DNA from: Thermomonas sp.
GTDB taxonomy: Bacteria; Pseudomonadota; Gammaproteobacteria; Xanthomonadales; Xanthomonadaceae
Assembly: GCA_020692565.1 (NCBI GenBank)
Contig: JAIMKJ010000039.1
Location: 2,669-42,112, forward strand
Length of the DNA: 39,444 nt
Direction of reading: 5' to 3'
Shown here: piece by piece, positions 1 to 8,244 of the stretch
Layout: every line of letters begins with the position of its first letter
Numbering within the stretch: the first letter of the stretch is position 1
Made by a program: the position numbers and the translations under genes
Notes under the pieces: generated by a model
What the model was told of the DNA's origin: nothing
The model's input: only the letters and a program-made list of their open reading frames with translations
Database searches by the model: none

Positions 1-656
1 GACGCCTGCGCTGACCATCGACAAGACCGCGGGCACGCCTTCGGGCAACACCGCGGGCAGCACGATCGCGTACACGTTCCTGGTGACGAACACCGGCAAC
101 GTGACGCTGACGGGCCTCGTGATCAACGACGCCCAGCTCGACGCCGCGGCGGTGTGCCCGGTGACGACGCTCGCCCCGGGCGCTTCGACGACCTGCACGG
201 GCACGCACACGATCACGCAGGCGGAAGTGAACGCCGGTGTGGTGGACAACACCGCGACCGCGACGGGCACCACGCCCGGTGGCGGCACGACGACGAGCCC
301 GCCGGACACGACGAGCACGCCGATCGCGGCGACGCCTGCGCTGACCATCGACAAGACCGCGGGCACGCCTTCGGGCAACACCGCGGGCAGCACGATCGCG
401 TACACGTTCCTGGTGACGAACACCGGCAACGTGCCGATGACCGGGATCGTGGTGAACGATGCGCAGTTGGATGCACTGGCGACCTGTCCGGTGACGACGC
501 TGGCCCCCGGTGAGAGCACGACCTGTACCGGCACGCACACGATCACCCAGGCAGAGGTCGATGCCGGCGTGGTGGACAATTCCGCGACCGTCACCGGCAC
601 ACCGCCGGGCGGCGGCACGACGACGAGCCCGCCGGACACGACGAGCACGCCGATCG
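1..656 (+). repeat. Tandem 330-bp coding repeat (two DUF11 units)
   Basis: Bases 1-103 are identical to 331-433, and 281-326 are identical to 611-656, both at an offset of exactly 330 bp (110 codons). The middle of the unit has diverged. This points to recent duplication or gene conversion within the DUF11 array; the array probably continues upstream of the window. Confidence 0.9.
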
Positions 657-2752
657 TCCAGTCCCCGCTCATTGCCGCGACCAAGACCGCGACCCTCACC
701 ACCGATGGCGGCATCATCGGCCTGGCGGACGCGGGCGACGTGATCACCTATGCGGTGAGCGTGCTCAACAGCGGCAACGTGACCCTGAACAACCTGGTGG
801 TGGTGGACAGCTTCGAAGGCGGTGCGCCGACGACGCTGACCTGTGCGCCGACCACGCTGGCGCCGGGTGCGACCGCGACGTGCAACGCCTACACGCATAC
901 GGTGACCGCGGCGGAAGCGGCGGCGGGCGGCACGCTCGACAACGTGGTGACCGCGACGGCGACATCGTCCACGTCGACCCAGACGGTGAGTTCCACCAGC
1001 ACCGCCGTGGTCGCCGTGAACGGCGCGCCGGCCGCGATCCGCATCGTCAAGACCGCCAGCCCGCGCGACGTGAATGTCGGCGATCTGGTCCGCTACACGC
1101 TGACGCTGGACAACACCAGCCTGACGCCGATGACCGACGGCACGCTGATCGACACGCCGCCTGCGGGCTTCACTTATGTCGAAGGTTCGCTGGCGGTGGC
1201 CGATGCCGACAACGCCGGTCGTCTGGTCGGGACCTACCCGATCCGGGTCGACCAGATCGACATCGCCGCCGAAGGCCGCGCCACCATCACGTATCTGCTG
1301 CGCGTCGGCGCGGGCGTCCGTCCGGGCGTCCACACCAACAGCGCGTATGTCGAAGACGACGGCAGCGTGGTCTCGAACGTGGCGACCGCGAACGTGCAGA
1401 TGGTGTCCGATCCGATGCTCGACGAATCGCTGATCGTCGGTACGGTGTGGAACGACCGCGACGGCGACCAGTGGCAGGATGCGGCCGGTCTCTCCGGTGT
1501 CCGCGTCCAGGGCGGTTTCGCAGCGGATGCCTACGTGCCGGCTTCGACCACGGTCGACCGCGGCACCGGGCCGACGCCGGAACCCGACGCCAGTGCGCCG
1601 ATGCTCCACGGCATCGACGTCGGCACCATCACCGCGCGTCAGTCCGAAGCCGATCCGGTCGCGAAGCACACGGTCGTGATCCGCCAGACGCTGCGCGAGC
1701 TGCGCTTCACCGACGATTTCGTGCTGACTTCGGCACAGGGCGTCACGGTGCGCATGGCCGCCGATGGCAGCACCCGCGTCGAGAAGAGCGGCGAAGCGGC
1801 CAAGGGCCTCAACGCGGCCGAACCGACGGTGGAACGTCGGGTCAGCCAGGTGGCCGATGGTTATCAGGTGGATTACGTGATCGCCAACGCCGGCATCGAC
1901 GAACGCGGCATTCCCGGCGTGCGCATCGCCTCGGTGGAAGGTCTGCTGGTCGAGACCGACCAGTACGGTCGCTATCGTCTGGTGGGCATCGACGGCGGTC
2001 GCGACCGCGGTCGCAACATCATCCTCAAGGTCGATCCGGCCACGTTGCCGCCGGGCACCACGTTCACCACCGACAACCCGTTGGTGCGGCGCGTGACCCC
2101 GGGGCTGCCGGTCCGCTTCGACTTCGGCGTGAAGATGCCGGTGACGGTGCTGGAAGACGGCGAGCGCACGGTCGAGATGGAAATGGGTTCGGTGATGTTC
2201 GCGCCGGGCAGCGCCGAGATCCGCGACGAATACGCCGCCGCCATCGACAGGATGGCGGAGACCGCGCAGCGCTACGGGCGCGGCGAGGTGGTGATCAAGG
2301 CGGACGCCGAATCGGAGGCGCTGGCGTACAAGCGGGCGGAAGCCTTGCGCAAGGCGCTGGTCGAACGCCTGTCGCCGGACGTGGCGGCCGCCACGCCGGT
2401 GAGCCTGCGCACGGTCGTCGGCGATGCCAAGACCACGCTGGTGACGCTGAGCGAGACGCCGGTGCTGGGAACGGTGCTGTTCGATACCGACAGCGCCCGT
2501 ATCAAGCCGCAATACCTGCCGCTGATCCGTCAGATCGCCGCGTCGCTGCAGGCGCGCGGCGTCACCCAGGTCGCGGTGGTCGGCCACGCCGACAAACGCG
2601 GAGCGGAGGATTACAACGTGGCTCTTGGCATGCGCCGTGCTAAGGCCGTGTACGAGGCGATCGCGGAAGCACTGCCGACGGAAATGCGCAGCAAGCTGCG
2701 CGTCGATTTCAACGAAGATCCGGCAGCCCCTGCCGGAATGAACGGTCAGTGA
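1..2752 (+). CDS. DUF11-repeat surface protein with two C-terminal OmpA-like modules (5' end outside window)
   Basis: The frame is open from the first bases, so this is the last 916 residues of a longer protein. From the N side it shows 110-residue DUF11-type repeats (TNTGNV..., ending in a TTTSPPDTTSTPI linker), two further DUF11-like units to about residue 470, and an SdrD-B-like stretch with GTVWNDRDGDQWQD near residue 480. Two OmpA-like modules follow, near 725-790 and 820-910. The second keeps the expected peptidoglycan-binding pattern (GHADKRGAEDYN...MRRA). The first is about seven residues shorter in that loop but still aligns an Asp and an Arg. Known OmpA C-domains bind peptidoglycan, so I infer a periplasmic anchor with a long beta-sandwich stalk. 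Its stop is 11 bases before the best start of the next gene, so the two are probably co-transcribed. The family is clear; the function is inferred. Confidence 0.85.
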   Translation, partial: TPALTIDKTAGTPSGNTAGSTIAYTFLVTNTGNVTLTGLVINDAQLDAAAVCPVTTLAPGASTTCTGTHTITQAEVNAGVVDNTATATGTTPGGGTTTSPPDTTSTPIAATPALTIDKTAGTPSGNTAGSTIAYTFLVTNTGNVPMTGIVVNDAQLDALATCPVTTLAPGESTTCTGTHTITQAEVDAGVVDNSATVTGTPPGGGTTTSPPDTTSTPIVQSPLIAATKTATLTTDGGIIGLADAGDVITYAVSVLNSGNVTLNNLVVVDSFEGGAPTTLTCAPTTLAPGATATCNAYTHTVTAAEAAAGGTLDNVVTATATSSTSTQTVSSTSTAVVAVNGAPAAIRIVKTASPRDVNVGDLVRYTLTLDNTSLTPMTDGTLIDTPPAGFTYVEGSLAVADADNAGRLVGTYPIRVDQIDIAAEGRATITYLLRVGAGVRPGVHTNSAYVEDDGSVVSNVATANVQMVSDPMLDESLIVGTVWNDRDGDQWQDAAGLSGVRVQGGFAADAYVPASTTVDRGTGPTPEPDASAPMLHGIDVGTITARQSEADPVAKHTVVIRQTLRELRFTDDFVLTSAQGVTVRMAADGSTRVEKSGEAAKGLNAAEPTVERRVSQVADGYQVDYVIANAGIDERGIPGVRIASVEGLLVETDQYGRYRLVGIDGGRDRGRNIILKVDPATLPPGTTFTTDNPLVRRVTPGLPVRFDFGVKMPVTVLEDGERTVEMEMGSVMFAPGSAEIRDEYAAAIDRMAETAQRYGRGEVVIKADAESEALAYKRAEALRKALVERLSPDVAAATPVSLRTVVGDAKTTLVTLSETPVLGTVLFDTDSARIKPQYLPLIRQIAASLQARGVTQVAVVGHADKRGAEDYNVALGMRRAKAVYEAIAEALPTEMRSKLRVDFNEDPAAPAGMNGQ

Positions 2753-2763
2753 GGGGCGCCGTG

Positions 2764-5700
2764 ATGAAAATGAAACTGCTCGATTACACCCTGATCGGCA
2801 TCCTTGCCGGTGGCTTCGCAGCGAGCGCTTCTGCACAGCAGACGCCGACACCAGCGCCTGCCTCCGCCGACGGTCCCCGGTGCGGCAGCGAAGGCTGCGC
2901 CTCCGACGAGGGCGTGCTGTTCAAGATCCGCACCCGCGGCGAAGAACGACCGGTCAGCGGCGCCACCACCGACCAGTCGGATTCCGGCACCCTGCAGCCC
3001 GATCGCCGGGTGACGGTGGAAGCCGAACGCGTCGACGCGAAGAACAACGTCGTGCTGCAGCCGGGCCAGGCGCTGGCGATCGGCAAATGGTCGACCGACG
3101 TCCCGGGCGGCGGCGTGATCTGGGCCACCGAAGATCCCAACCTCGGCCAGCCGCAGTTCAATCTGTCGGCGCCGTCGCGAGTGGCGTTCGATGGCGGCCG
3201 GGTCGTCAAACCGGTCCGCTTCTACGCCTTCAGCAACTACCCGGCCTTCATCCAGCGCGTCGAAGTGCTGATCTACCGCGCCAGCGACACCGATCTGGTG
3301 ACGCCGTTGGCGAAGGTCGATCTGCCGGTGGGCGCGGTGAGCGATGTCGAATGGGACGGCGCGCTGCCGGCGGGCTTCGAAGCCCGCGCCGGCGACGAAC
3401 TGCTGTACCTCGCCCGCGCTTACGCCGCCGACGGCAGCATCGACGAGACCTATCCCAAGCGCATGCAGCTGGTCACGCCCGATGAAGTCGAACGCGGCAA
3501 CCAGATCCTGCGCCAGTCGGTGGAACGCAGCAGCGGCCTTGCGCTCAGCGCCGAGGAAGCCGAGCAGCGCAGCCTGGTCGAAGGCATCTTCGGCGAGAAC
3601 TCGCTGCGTCAGCAGAACATCCCGATCTACGGTTCGCGGATCCGCATCCAGGGCCGCGATCTTCCGGACGGCTACAGCGTCAGGATCAACGGCCAGAGCC
3701 ATCCGATCGACCTGCAGCGCAAGCTGGTCGCCGAGTATCTGGTGCCGGTGGGCCGTCACGGCTTCGACATCGAACTGCGTGGCCTCGATCAGGACGCGTT
3801 GAACCGGCGCCTGGATATCGACGTCAGCGGCAAGTACATGTTCGCGGTCGCCATCGCCGACCTCACGCTCTCCAGCGGCAACGTCACCGGTTCGATCGAG
3901 CCGTTGGCCGGCGACGACCGTTACGACGACAACTTCCTGGTCGAAGGCCGGCTCGCGTTCTATCTCAAGGGCAAGGTCAAGGGCAAATATCTGATCACCG
4001 CCCAGGCCGACACCCAGGAACGGGAAGTTTCCGAACTGTTCAAGGGCTTCTGGGACGCCGATCCGCAGGACGTGTTCCGCCGCCTCGATCCGGACGCTTA
4101 CTACCCGGTCTACGGCGACGACTCCACGACCTATCGCGATGTCGATACCCAGGGCCGGCTGTACGTCCGCGTCGACTGGGACAAGAACCAGGCGCTGTGG
4201 GGCAACTACAACACCGGCATCACCGGCACCGAATACGGCCAGTATTCGCGTGCGCTGTACGGCGGCGCGCTGTCGTGGCGCTCGCGCCGCGCGACCGCGC
4301 TGGGCGAACCGGGCAGCGAAGTGAAGCTGTTCGGCTCCGAAGCGCAGACCGCGCCCGGTCACAGCGAATTCCTCGGCACCGGCGGCAGCCTGTACTACCT
4401 CAAGCACACCGACGTGCTGCCGGGTTCGGACCGCGTCGTGCTGGAAGTGCGCGACGGCACCACCGGCCGCGTGGAACGTCGCGTCGACCTGGCCCGCGGC
4501 GCGGACTACGAGATCGACGAGTTCCAGGGCCGCGTGCTGCTGACCCGTCCGCTGTCGCAGATCACCCGCGAGAACATTCCCACGCTCACCCGCGACACGC
4601 CGCTCGACGGCTTCGCGCAGGTGCTGCTGATCGATTACGAATACGTGCCCAACGGCTTCGACGCCGACGAGTTCACCGCCGGCTTCCGCGGCAAGCACTG
4701 GTTCGGCGATCACGTCGCGCTGGGCGCCACCTGGATCGACGAGAACCGCGCCGGCGACGATTACGGGCTCAAAGGTCTGGATCTGACCCTGCAGGCCGGT
4801 CGCGGCACCTATCTGAAACTCGAGCAGAGCCGCACCGAAGCGACCAGCGCGCCGATCTTCTTCTCCGACAACGGTGGCCTGAGCTTCACCGAGACCAATG
4901 CCGGACTCGGCGCCCGCAAGGGCGACGCGCGTGCGGTCGAAGCCCGCGCCAACTTCAAGGAGCTGGGCTGGACGAATCTGGACTGGTCGGCGGGCGCCTG
5001 GTGGCGGGATGTCGATGCCGGGTTCTCGGTCGGCCGCTTCGACACCGGTGCGGACATCCAGGAACACGGTGCCGAAGTGCTGGGCCAGTTCGCGCCCAAC
5101 GTCAACGTGCGCGGCCGCTACAGCCGCGCCGAACGCGGCAGCGAAGCCCTGACCCAGACCCAGATCACCGGCGAATGGCGGATCAACGATCACAACAGCC
5201 TCGCCGCCGAACTGCGTCGGGTCGATGAAGAGCGCGTCTCCGGCGATGCCGTCGGCACGCTGGCGGCCCTGCAGTACAAGCACCGTTTCGGCAGCAGCCT
5301 CGATGTCTACGGCACCGCGCAGGTCACCGTCGACGACGATGGCGGCAATTACGTCGACAACAACGCATTGACCCTCGGCGGCAAGTATCTGTTCGGCGAT
5401 CTGTCCAGCGTCGGCGCGGAACTCACCACCGGCGACCGCGGCGACTCGGCGCAGGTCAACGGCGAATACCGGATCAGTCCCGAACACACGGTCTACGGCG
5501 GCTATACCTATTCGACCGATCGCAGCGATTACGACCCGCTGTTCAACGATCGCCAGAATTCCGGCTGGACGCTGGGCCAGCGCTGGCGCTTGTCCAGCCA
5601 GGTCAACGTGTTCAACGAAAGCCAGTTCCTCAAGGCGCCGAACGAATCCGGCCTGGCCCACACCTTCGGCATGGATTTCTATCCGGGCGTGGGTTGGACC

Positions 5701-6477
5701 CTCGGTTTCACCCTGCAGCAGGCGAATCTCGACCGCGCCATCGGCAACGTCGACCGTAACGCGGTGAGCGTCAGCGCCGGCCGTACCTCCAACGACACCC
5801 AGTGGCAGAGCAAGCTGGAGTGGCGCAAGGACACCGGCGCGGAGCAGCGCGACCAGTGGGTGACCACCAACAACTTCACCCACAAGGTCAACGAGAGTTT
5901 CCGCATCGCGGCCCGCTTCAACTACTCGAAGACCGAGGACGAACTGCAGGCCACGGCCGGCGCCAAGTTCATCGAAGGCAACGTCGGCTTCGCATGGCGT
6001 CCGTTCGATTCCACCAAATGGGCGCTGCTGGGCAAATACACGCATCTGTACGACGTCTCGTCGTTGCCGCAGATCGGCGACAACGTCGCGTTCTACGACC
6101 AGCGCAGCCAGGTGCTGTCGCTCGAAGGCGTCTACAAGCCGAACCAGCGCTGGGAATACGCCGCCAAGCTGATGCGCCGCGAAGGCGAAGTGCGCTTCGG
6201 CCGTCTCGCCGGGCAGTGGGCCGATTCGGGCGCGACCTTCGCGGCCGGTCAGGTCCGCTACGGATTCGCCGACAAGTGGCATGCGCTGGGCGAGTACCGC
6301 TGGCTGGGCGTGGAAGACGGCGGCGACCGCCAGGGCGCGCTGCTCGGCATCGATCGCGATCTGGGCAAGAACCTGCGGATCGGCGCCGGCTACAACTTCA
6401 CCACCTTCAGCGACGACCTCACCGACTTCGATTACGACCACAAGGGCTGGTTCATCAATCTGGTCGGCTGGTACTGA
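2764..6477 (+). CDS. Large outer-membrane beta-barrel protein, partner of the DUF11/OmpA protein
   Basis: This 1237-residue protein starts at ATG 2764, chosen for GAGGGG seven bases upstream; a GTG at 2749 overlapping the previous stop is the alternative. It has a clear signal peptide (hydrophobic LIGILAGGFAA, cleavage after ASASA near residue 24). Residues 25-350 are a soluble periplasmic region. From about 360 to the end the protein is made of alternating amphipathic strands rich in Tyr, Trp and Gly, ending in FINLVGWY, the terminal aromatic typical of BAM-inserted barrels. A YGDDST...DVDTQGRLYV segment occurs near residues 455-475. I see no TonB box. It may be a large porin or an export/display pore for the neighbouring secreted proteins, but nothing in the sequence proves transport. 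I cannot name the family. Confidence 0.85.
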   Translation: MKMKLLDYTLIGILAGGFAASASAQQTPTPAPASADGPRCGSEGCASDEGVLFKIRTRGEERPVSGATTDQSDSGTLQPDRRVTVEAERVDAKNNVVLQPGQALAIGKWSTDVPGGGVIWATEDPNLGQPQFNLSAPSRVAFDGGRVVKPVRFYAFSNYPAFIQRVEVLIYRASDTDLVTPLAKVDLPVGAVSDVEWDGALPAGFEARAGDELLYLARAYAADGSIDETYPKRMQLVTPDEVERGNQILRQSVERSSGLALSAEEAEQRSLVEGIFGENSLRQQNIPIYGSRIRIQGRDLPDGYSVRINGQSHPIDLQRKLVAEYLVPVGRHGFDIELRGLDQDALNRRLDIDVSGKYMFAVAIADLTLSSGNVTGSIEPLAGDDRYDDNFLVEGRLAFYLKGKVKGKYLITAQADTQEREVSELFKGFWDADPQDVFRRLDPDAYYPVYGDDSTTYRDVDTQGRLYVRVDWDKNQALWGNYNTGITGTEYGQYSRALYGGALSWRSRRATALGEPGSEVKLFGSEAQTAPGHSEFLGTGGSLYYLKHTDVLPGSDRVVLEVRDGTTGRVERRVDLARGADYEIDEFQGRVLLTRPLSQITRENIPTLTRDTPLDGFAQVLLIDYEYVPNGFDADEFTAGFRGKHWFGDHVALGATWIDENRAGDDYGLKGLDLTLQAGRGTYLKLEQSRTEATSAPIFFSDNGGLSFTETNAGLGARKGDARAVEARANFKELGWTNLDWSAGAWWRDVDAGFSVGRFDTGADIQEHGAEVLGQFAPNVNVRGRYSRAERGSEALTQTQITGEWRINDHNSLAAELRRVDEERVSGDAVGTLAALQYKHRFGSSLDVYGTAQVTVDDDGGNYVDNNALTLGGKYLFGDLSSVGAELTTGDRGDSAQVNGEYRISPEHTVYGGYTYSTDRSDYDPLFNDRQNSGWTLGQRWRLSSQVNVFNESQFLKAPNESGLAHTFGMDFYPGVGWTLGFTLQQANLDRAIGNVDRNAVSVSAGRTSNDTQWQSKLEWRKDTGAEQRDQWVTTNNFTHKVNESFRIAARFNYSKTEDELQATAGAKFIEGNVGFAWRPFDSTKWALLGKYTHLYDVSSLPQIGDNVAFYDQRSQVLSLEGVYKPNQRWEYAAKLMRREGEVRFGRLAGQWADSGATFAAGQVRYGFADKWHALGEYRWLGVEDGGDRQGALLGIDRDLGKNLRIGAGYNFTTFSDDLTDFDYDHKGWFINLVGWY

Positions 6478-6494
6478 CCGGAAAGGGTGCAGAT

Positions 6495-6627
6495 GCCTCC
6501 GACCCGGGGTGGGGCGGAGGCGGCCGGACGTTCCATGTCCAGGCACGCGTGCGACGACCGGGCGCAGTCACCGCGTCCGTGCCGCCGACGGTAATCATCA
6601 CAAGCGCACGGGCATGCCAGCCGTGCG
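6495..6627 (+). promoter_or_regulatory. Leader region with two hairpins before the secreted-protein genes
   Basis: Between the barrel gene and the next start lie two GC-rich inverted repeats. The first is GCCTCCG 6495-6501 with CGGAGGC 6515-6521. The second is CGCACGG 6605-6611 with CCGTGCG 6621-6627. Neither has a T tract, so they are not classical terminators; they may partly end the upstream transcript or structure the leader. Confidence 0.3.
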
Positions 6628-6652
6628 TTCCGGAAAACGAGAGAGTGGTTCA

Positions 6653-8227
6653 ATGAACAACGTTCTGCATGCGGTCCATCGTGTGTTCCTGCCTTCGGCA
6701 TGCGCCGCGGCGCTGTTGCTGGTGTCGGGTCACGCTGTCGCGCAACGCGCGATCGAGATGAATTCCGCGGGCGCCAGCACGGCGGCCTCGCCGCCGTTCC
6801 AGGGGCCGCTCGCCATCACTTTCCAGAACAACACCGACAATCCGACGGGCAACACCTTCGCCGCGGTGGGCGCCACCACGCCGTCTGCGACCCTCACGAT
6901 CCTCAACCAGCAATATGCGAACGCGACCAATTTCGCCGCGAACGGCGCGATGATCGGCGGCACGTTCGCGGGCGATCCGCGCTATGCCGCCATGAATTTC
7001 CTGGGCGGCGGCCAGAACGCCCATTTCACGTCCCTGCCCACGGTCGCCGCCGGCACCGGCATCGCGGTCGCCACCAACCATGCGGCGCAGTTCGAGTTCC
7101 GTACCAATGGCCTGTTGGTGGCCGGGGCCGCGGCGAACGGGCGCTTCCAGTACGCCGATCTGCAGATCGACCTGAATGTCCCGGTCTCCAATCTGGTCCT
7201 GCACATCTCGGGCCTGGGCGGCACCGCCGGCGGCAAGGGATTCACCGCCGAATTCGACTTCGTGCCGGGCAGTTCCATCGGCGCGACCGGCATCACCCGG
7301 CTGTCGGGCAACGCGGCGTTCGGCGTCGCCGGCAACCAGATCAACCATCTCGTGGCGACGCCCGCCGCCAACTGCGCGGTCGCGAATTCCGCCGCCTGCG
7401 GCTCGATCCGCGTGAACGGCAACGCGATCACGCGCGTGTTCCTGCGCATGTACATGCGCGCCAGCGACGGCGTCGCCTGGCCCGCGAACGGCGCCGAAGG
7501 CTGGATGCTGGGCGTCTCGGGCGAAGTGTCGGACATGGTGCCGGTCTTTTCCGGCCTGCCGGCGTCGATCGTGCCGGGCACCAATTATGCCGCCACGCTG
7601 ACCTGCACCAATCAGGGTCCGAACATCGCCTATTCGCCTACCTGCACGCCGACGGCCAGCGCAGGCACGATCTCGGGCCTGAGCTGCGTGCCCGCCCTTC
7701 CGGTCCTGCCCGTGGGGCTCGGTCCGATCGCACCGAACAACCAGATCGTCTGCAGCTTCAATTACGTGCTTCCCCCGGGCGGCGGGCAGAACCAGGTGAC
7801 GTTCACCGGACAGACCGGGGCCATCAATGACCGCAACGGCGGCAGCGTCGGCACGGCCGGCAACAATCAGACCACGGTCAATGTCCCGGTGCCCAACGCC
7901 GATCTTTCCATCACCAAGACCAATACTCCCGGCGTGAACGGCAACGTCGATCAGGCCGCAGACATGGTCGTTTCGGGCACGCCGAGCGTCTACACCATCG
8001 CGGTCGTCAACAATGGTCCCGACAGCGCCGACGGCGCGGTGGTCACCGACCCGGCGCCGACCAATCTGACCTGCGCCACCGCAAGCTGCACCGCCACCGG
8101 CGGCGCGGCCTGCCCGGCGCAGACCGGTGCCGCGCTGGTGACGGTGCTGCAGGGTGCGGGCGCGATCGTGCCGACCCTGCCGGTGGGCGGAACGGTCACC
8201 TTCGCCCTGAACTGCCAGGTGCCGTGA
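6653..8227 (+). CDS. Secreted protein with C-terminal DUF11 module (copy 1 of 3)
   Basis: This 524-residue protein begins with a signal peptide (hydrophobic ACAAALLLVSG, cleavage after HAVA near residue 30). Residues 31-300 are rich in Ala, Gly, Thr and Asn and predicted beta; I do not recognise a family there. A Cys-containing beta-sandwich-like stretch spans about 300-410. Residues 416-524 form a DUF11-type module beginning ADLSITKTNTPGVNG and ending exactly at the stop. That module is repeated at the extreme C-terminus of the next two genes. It has four Cys (module positions 59, 64, 72, 106), suggesting disulfides after export. The start at ATG 6653 is the first that gives a signal peptide. 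The next gene begins within about 20 bases of this stop, so the two are probably one operon. Confidence 0.85.
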   Translation: MNNVLHAVHRVFLPSACAAALLLVSGHAVAQRAIEMNSAGASTAASPPFQGPLAITFQNNTDNPTGNTFAAVGATTPSATLTILNQQYANATNFAANGAMIGGTFAGDPRYAAMNFLGGGQNAHFTSLPTVAAGTGIAVATNHAAQFEFRTNGLLVAGAAANGRFQYADLQIDLNVPVSNLVLHISGLGGTAGGKGFTAEFDFVPGSSIGATGITRLSGNAAFGVAGNQINHLVATPAANCAVANSAACGSIRVNGNAITRVFLRMYMRASDGVAWPANGAEGWMLGVSGEVSDMVPVFSGLPASIVPGTNYAATLTCTNQGPNIAYSPTCTPTASAGTISGLSCVPALPVLPVGLGPIAPNNQIVCSFNYVLPPGGGQNQVTFTGQTGAINDRNGGSVGTAGNNQTTVNVPVPNADLSITKTNTPGVNGNVDQAADMVVSGTPSVYTIAVVNNGPDSADGAVVTDPAPTNLTCATASCTATGGAACPAQTGAALVTVLQGAGAIVPTLPVGGTVTFALNCQVP

Positions 8228-8244
8228 TCGGAGCGATCGGTCCG

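Noticed and set aside
1..656. Direct repeats as a CRISPR-like array
   Set aside because: The repeats are in frame, 330 bp apart, and encode DUF11 domains; there are no short repeats with unique spacers.
2746..6546. 1266-codon open frame on the minus strand opposite the barrel gene
   Set aside because: It mirrors the codon phase of the + gene, is made of Ala/Val/Arg-rich filler with no domain or signal peptide, and is typical of antisense frames in GC-rich DNA. The + frame has a signal peptide and a beta-barrel end.
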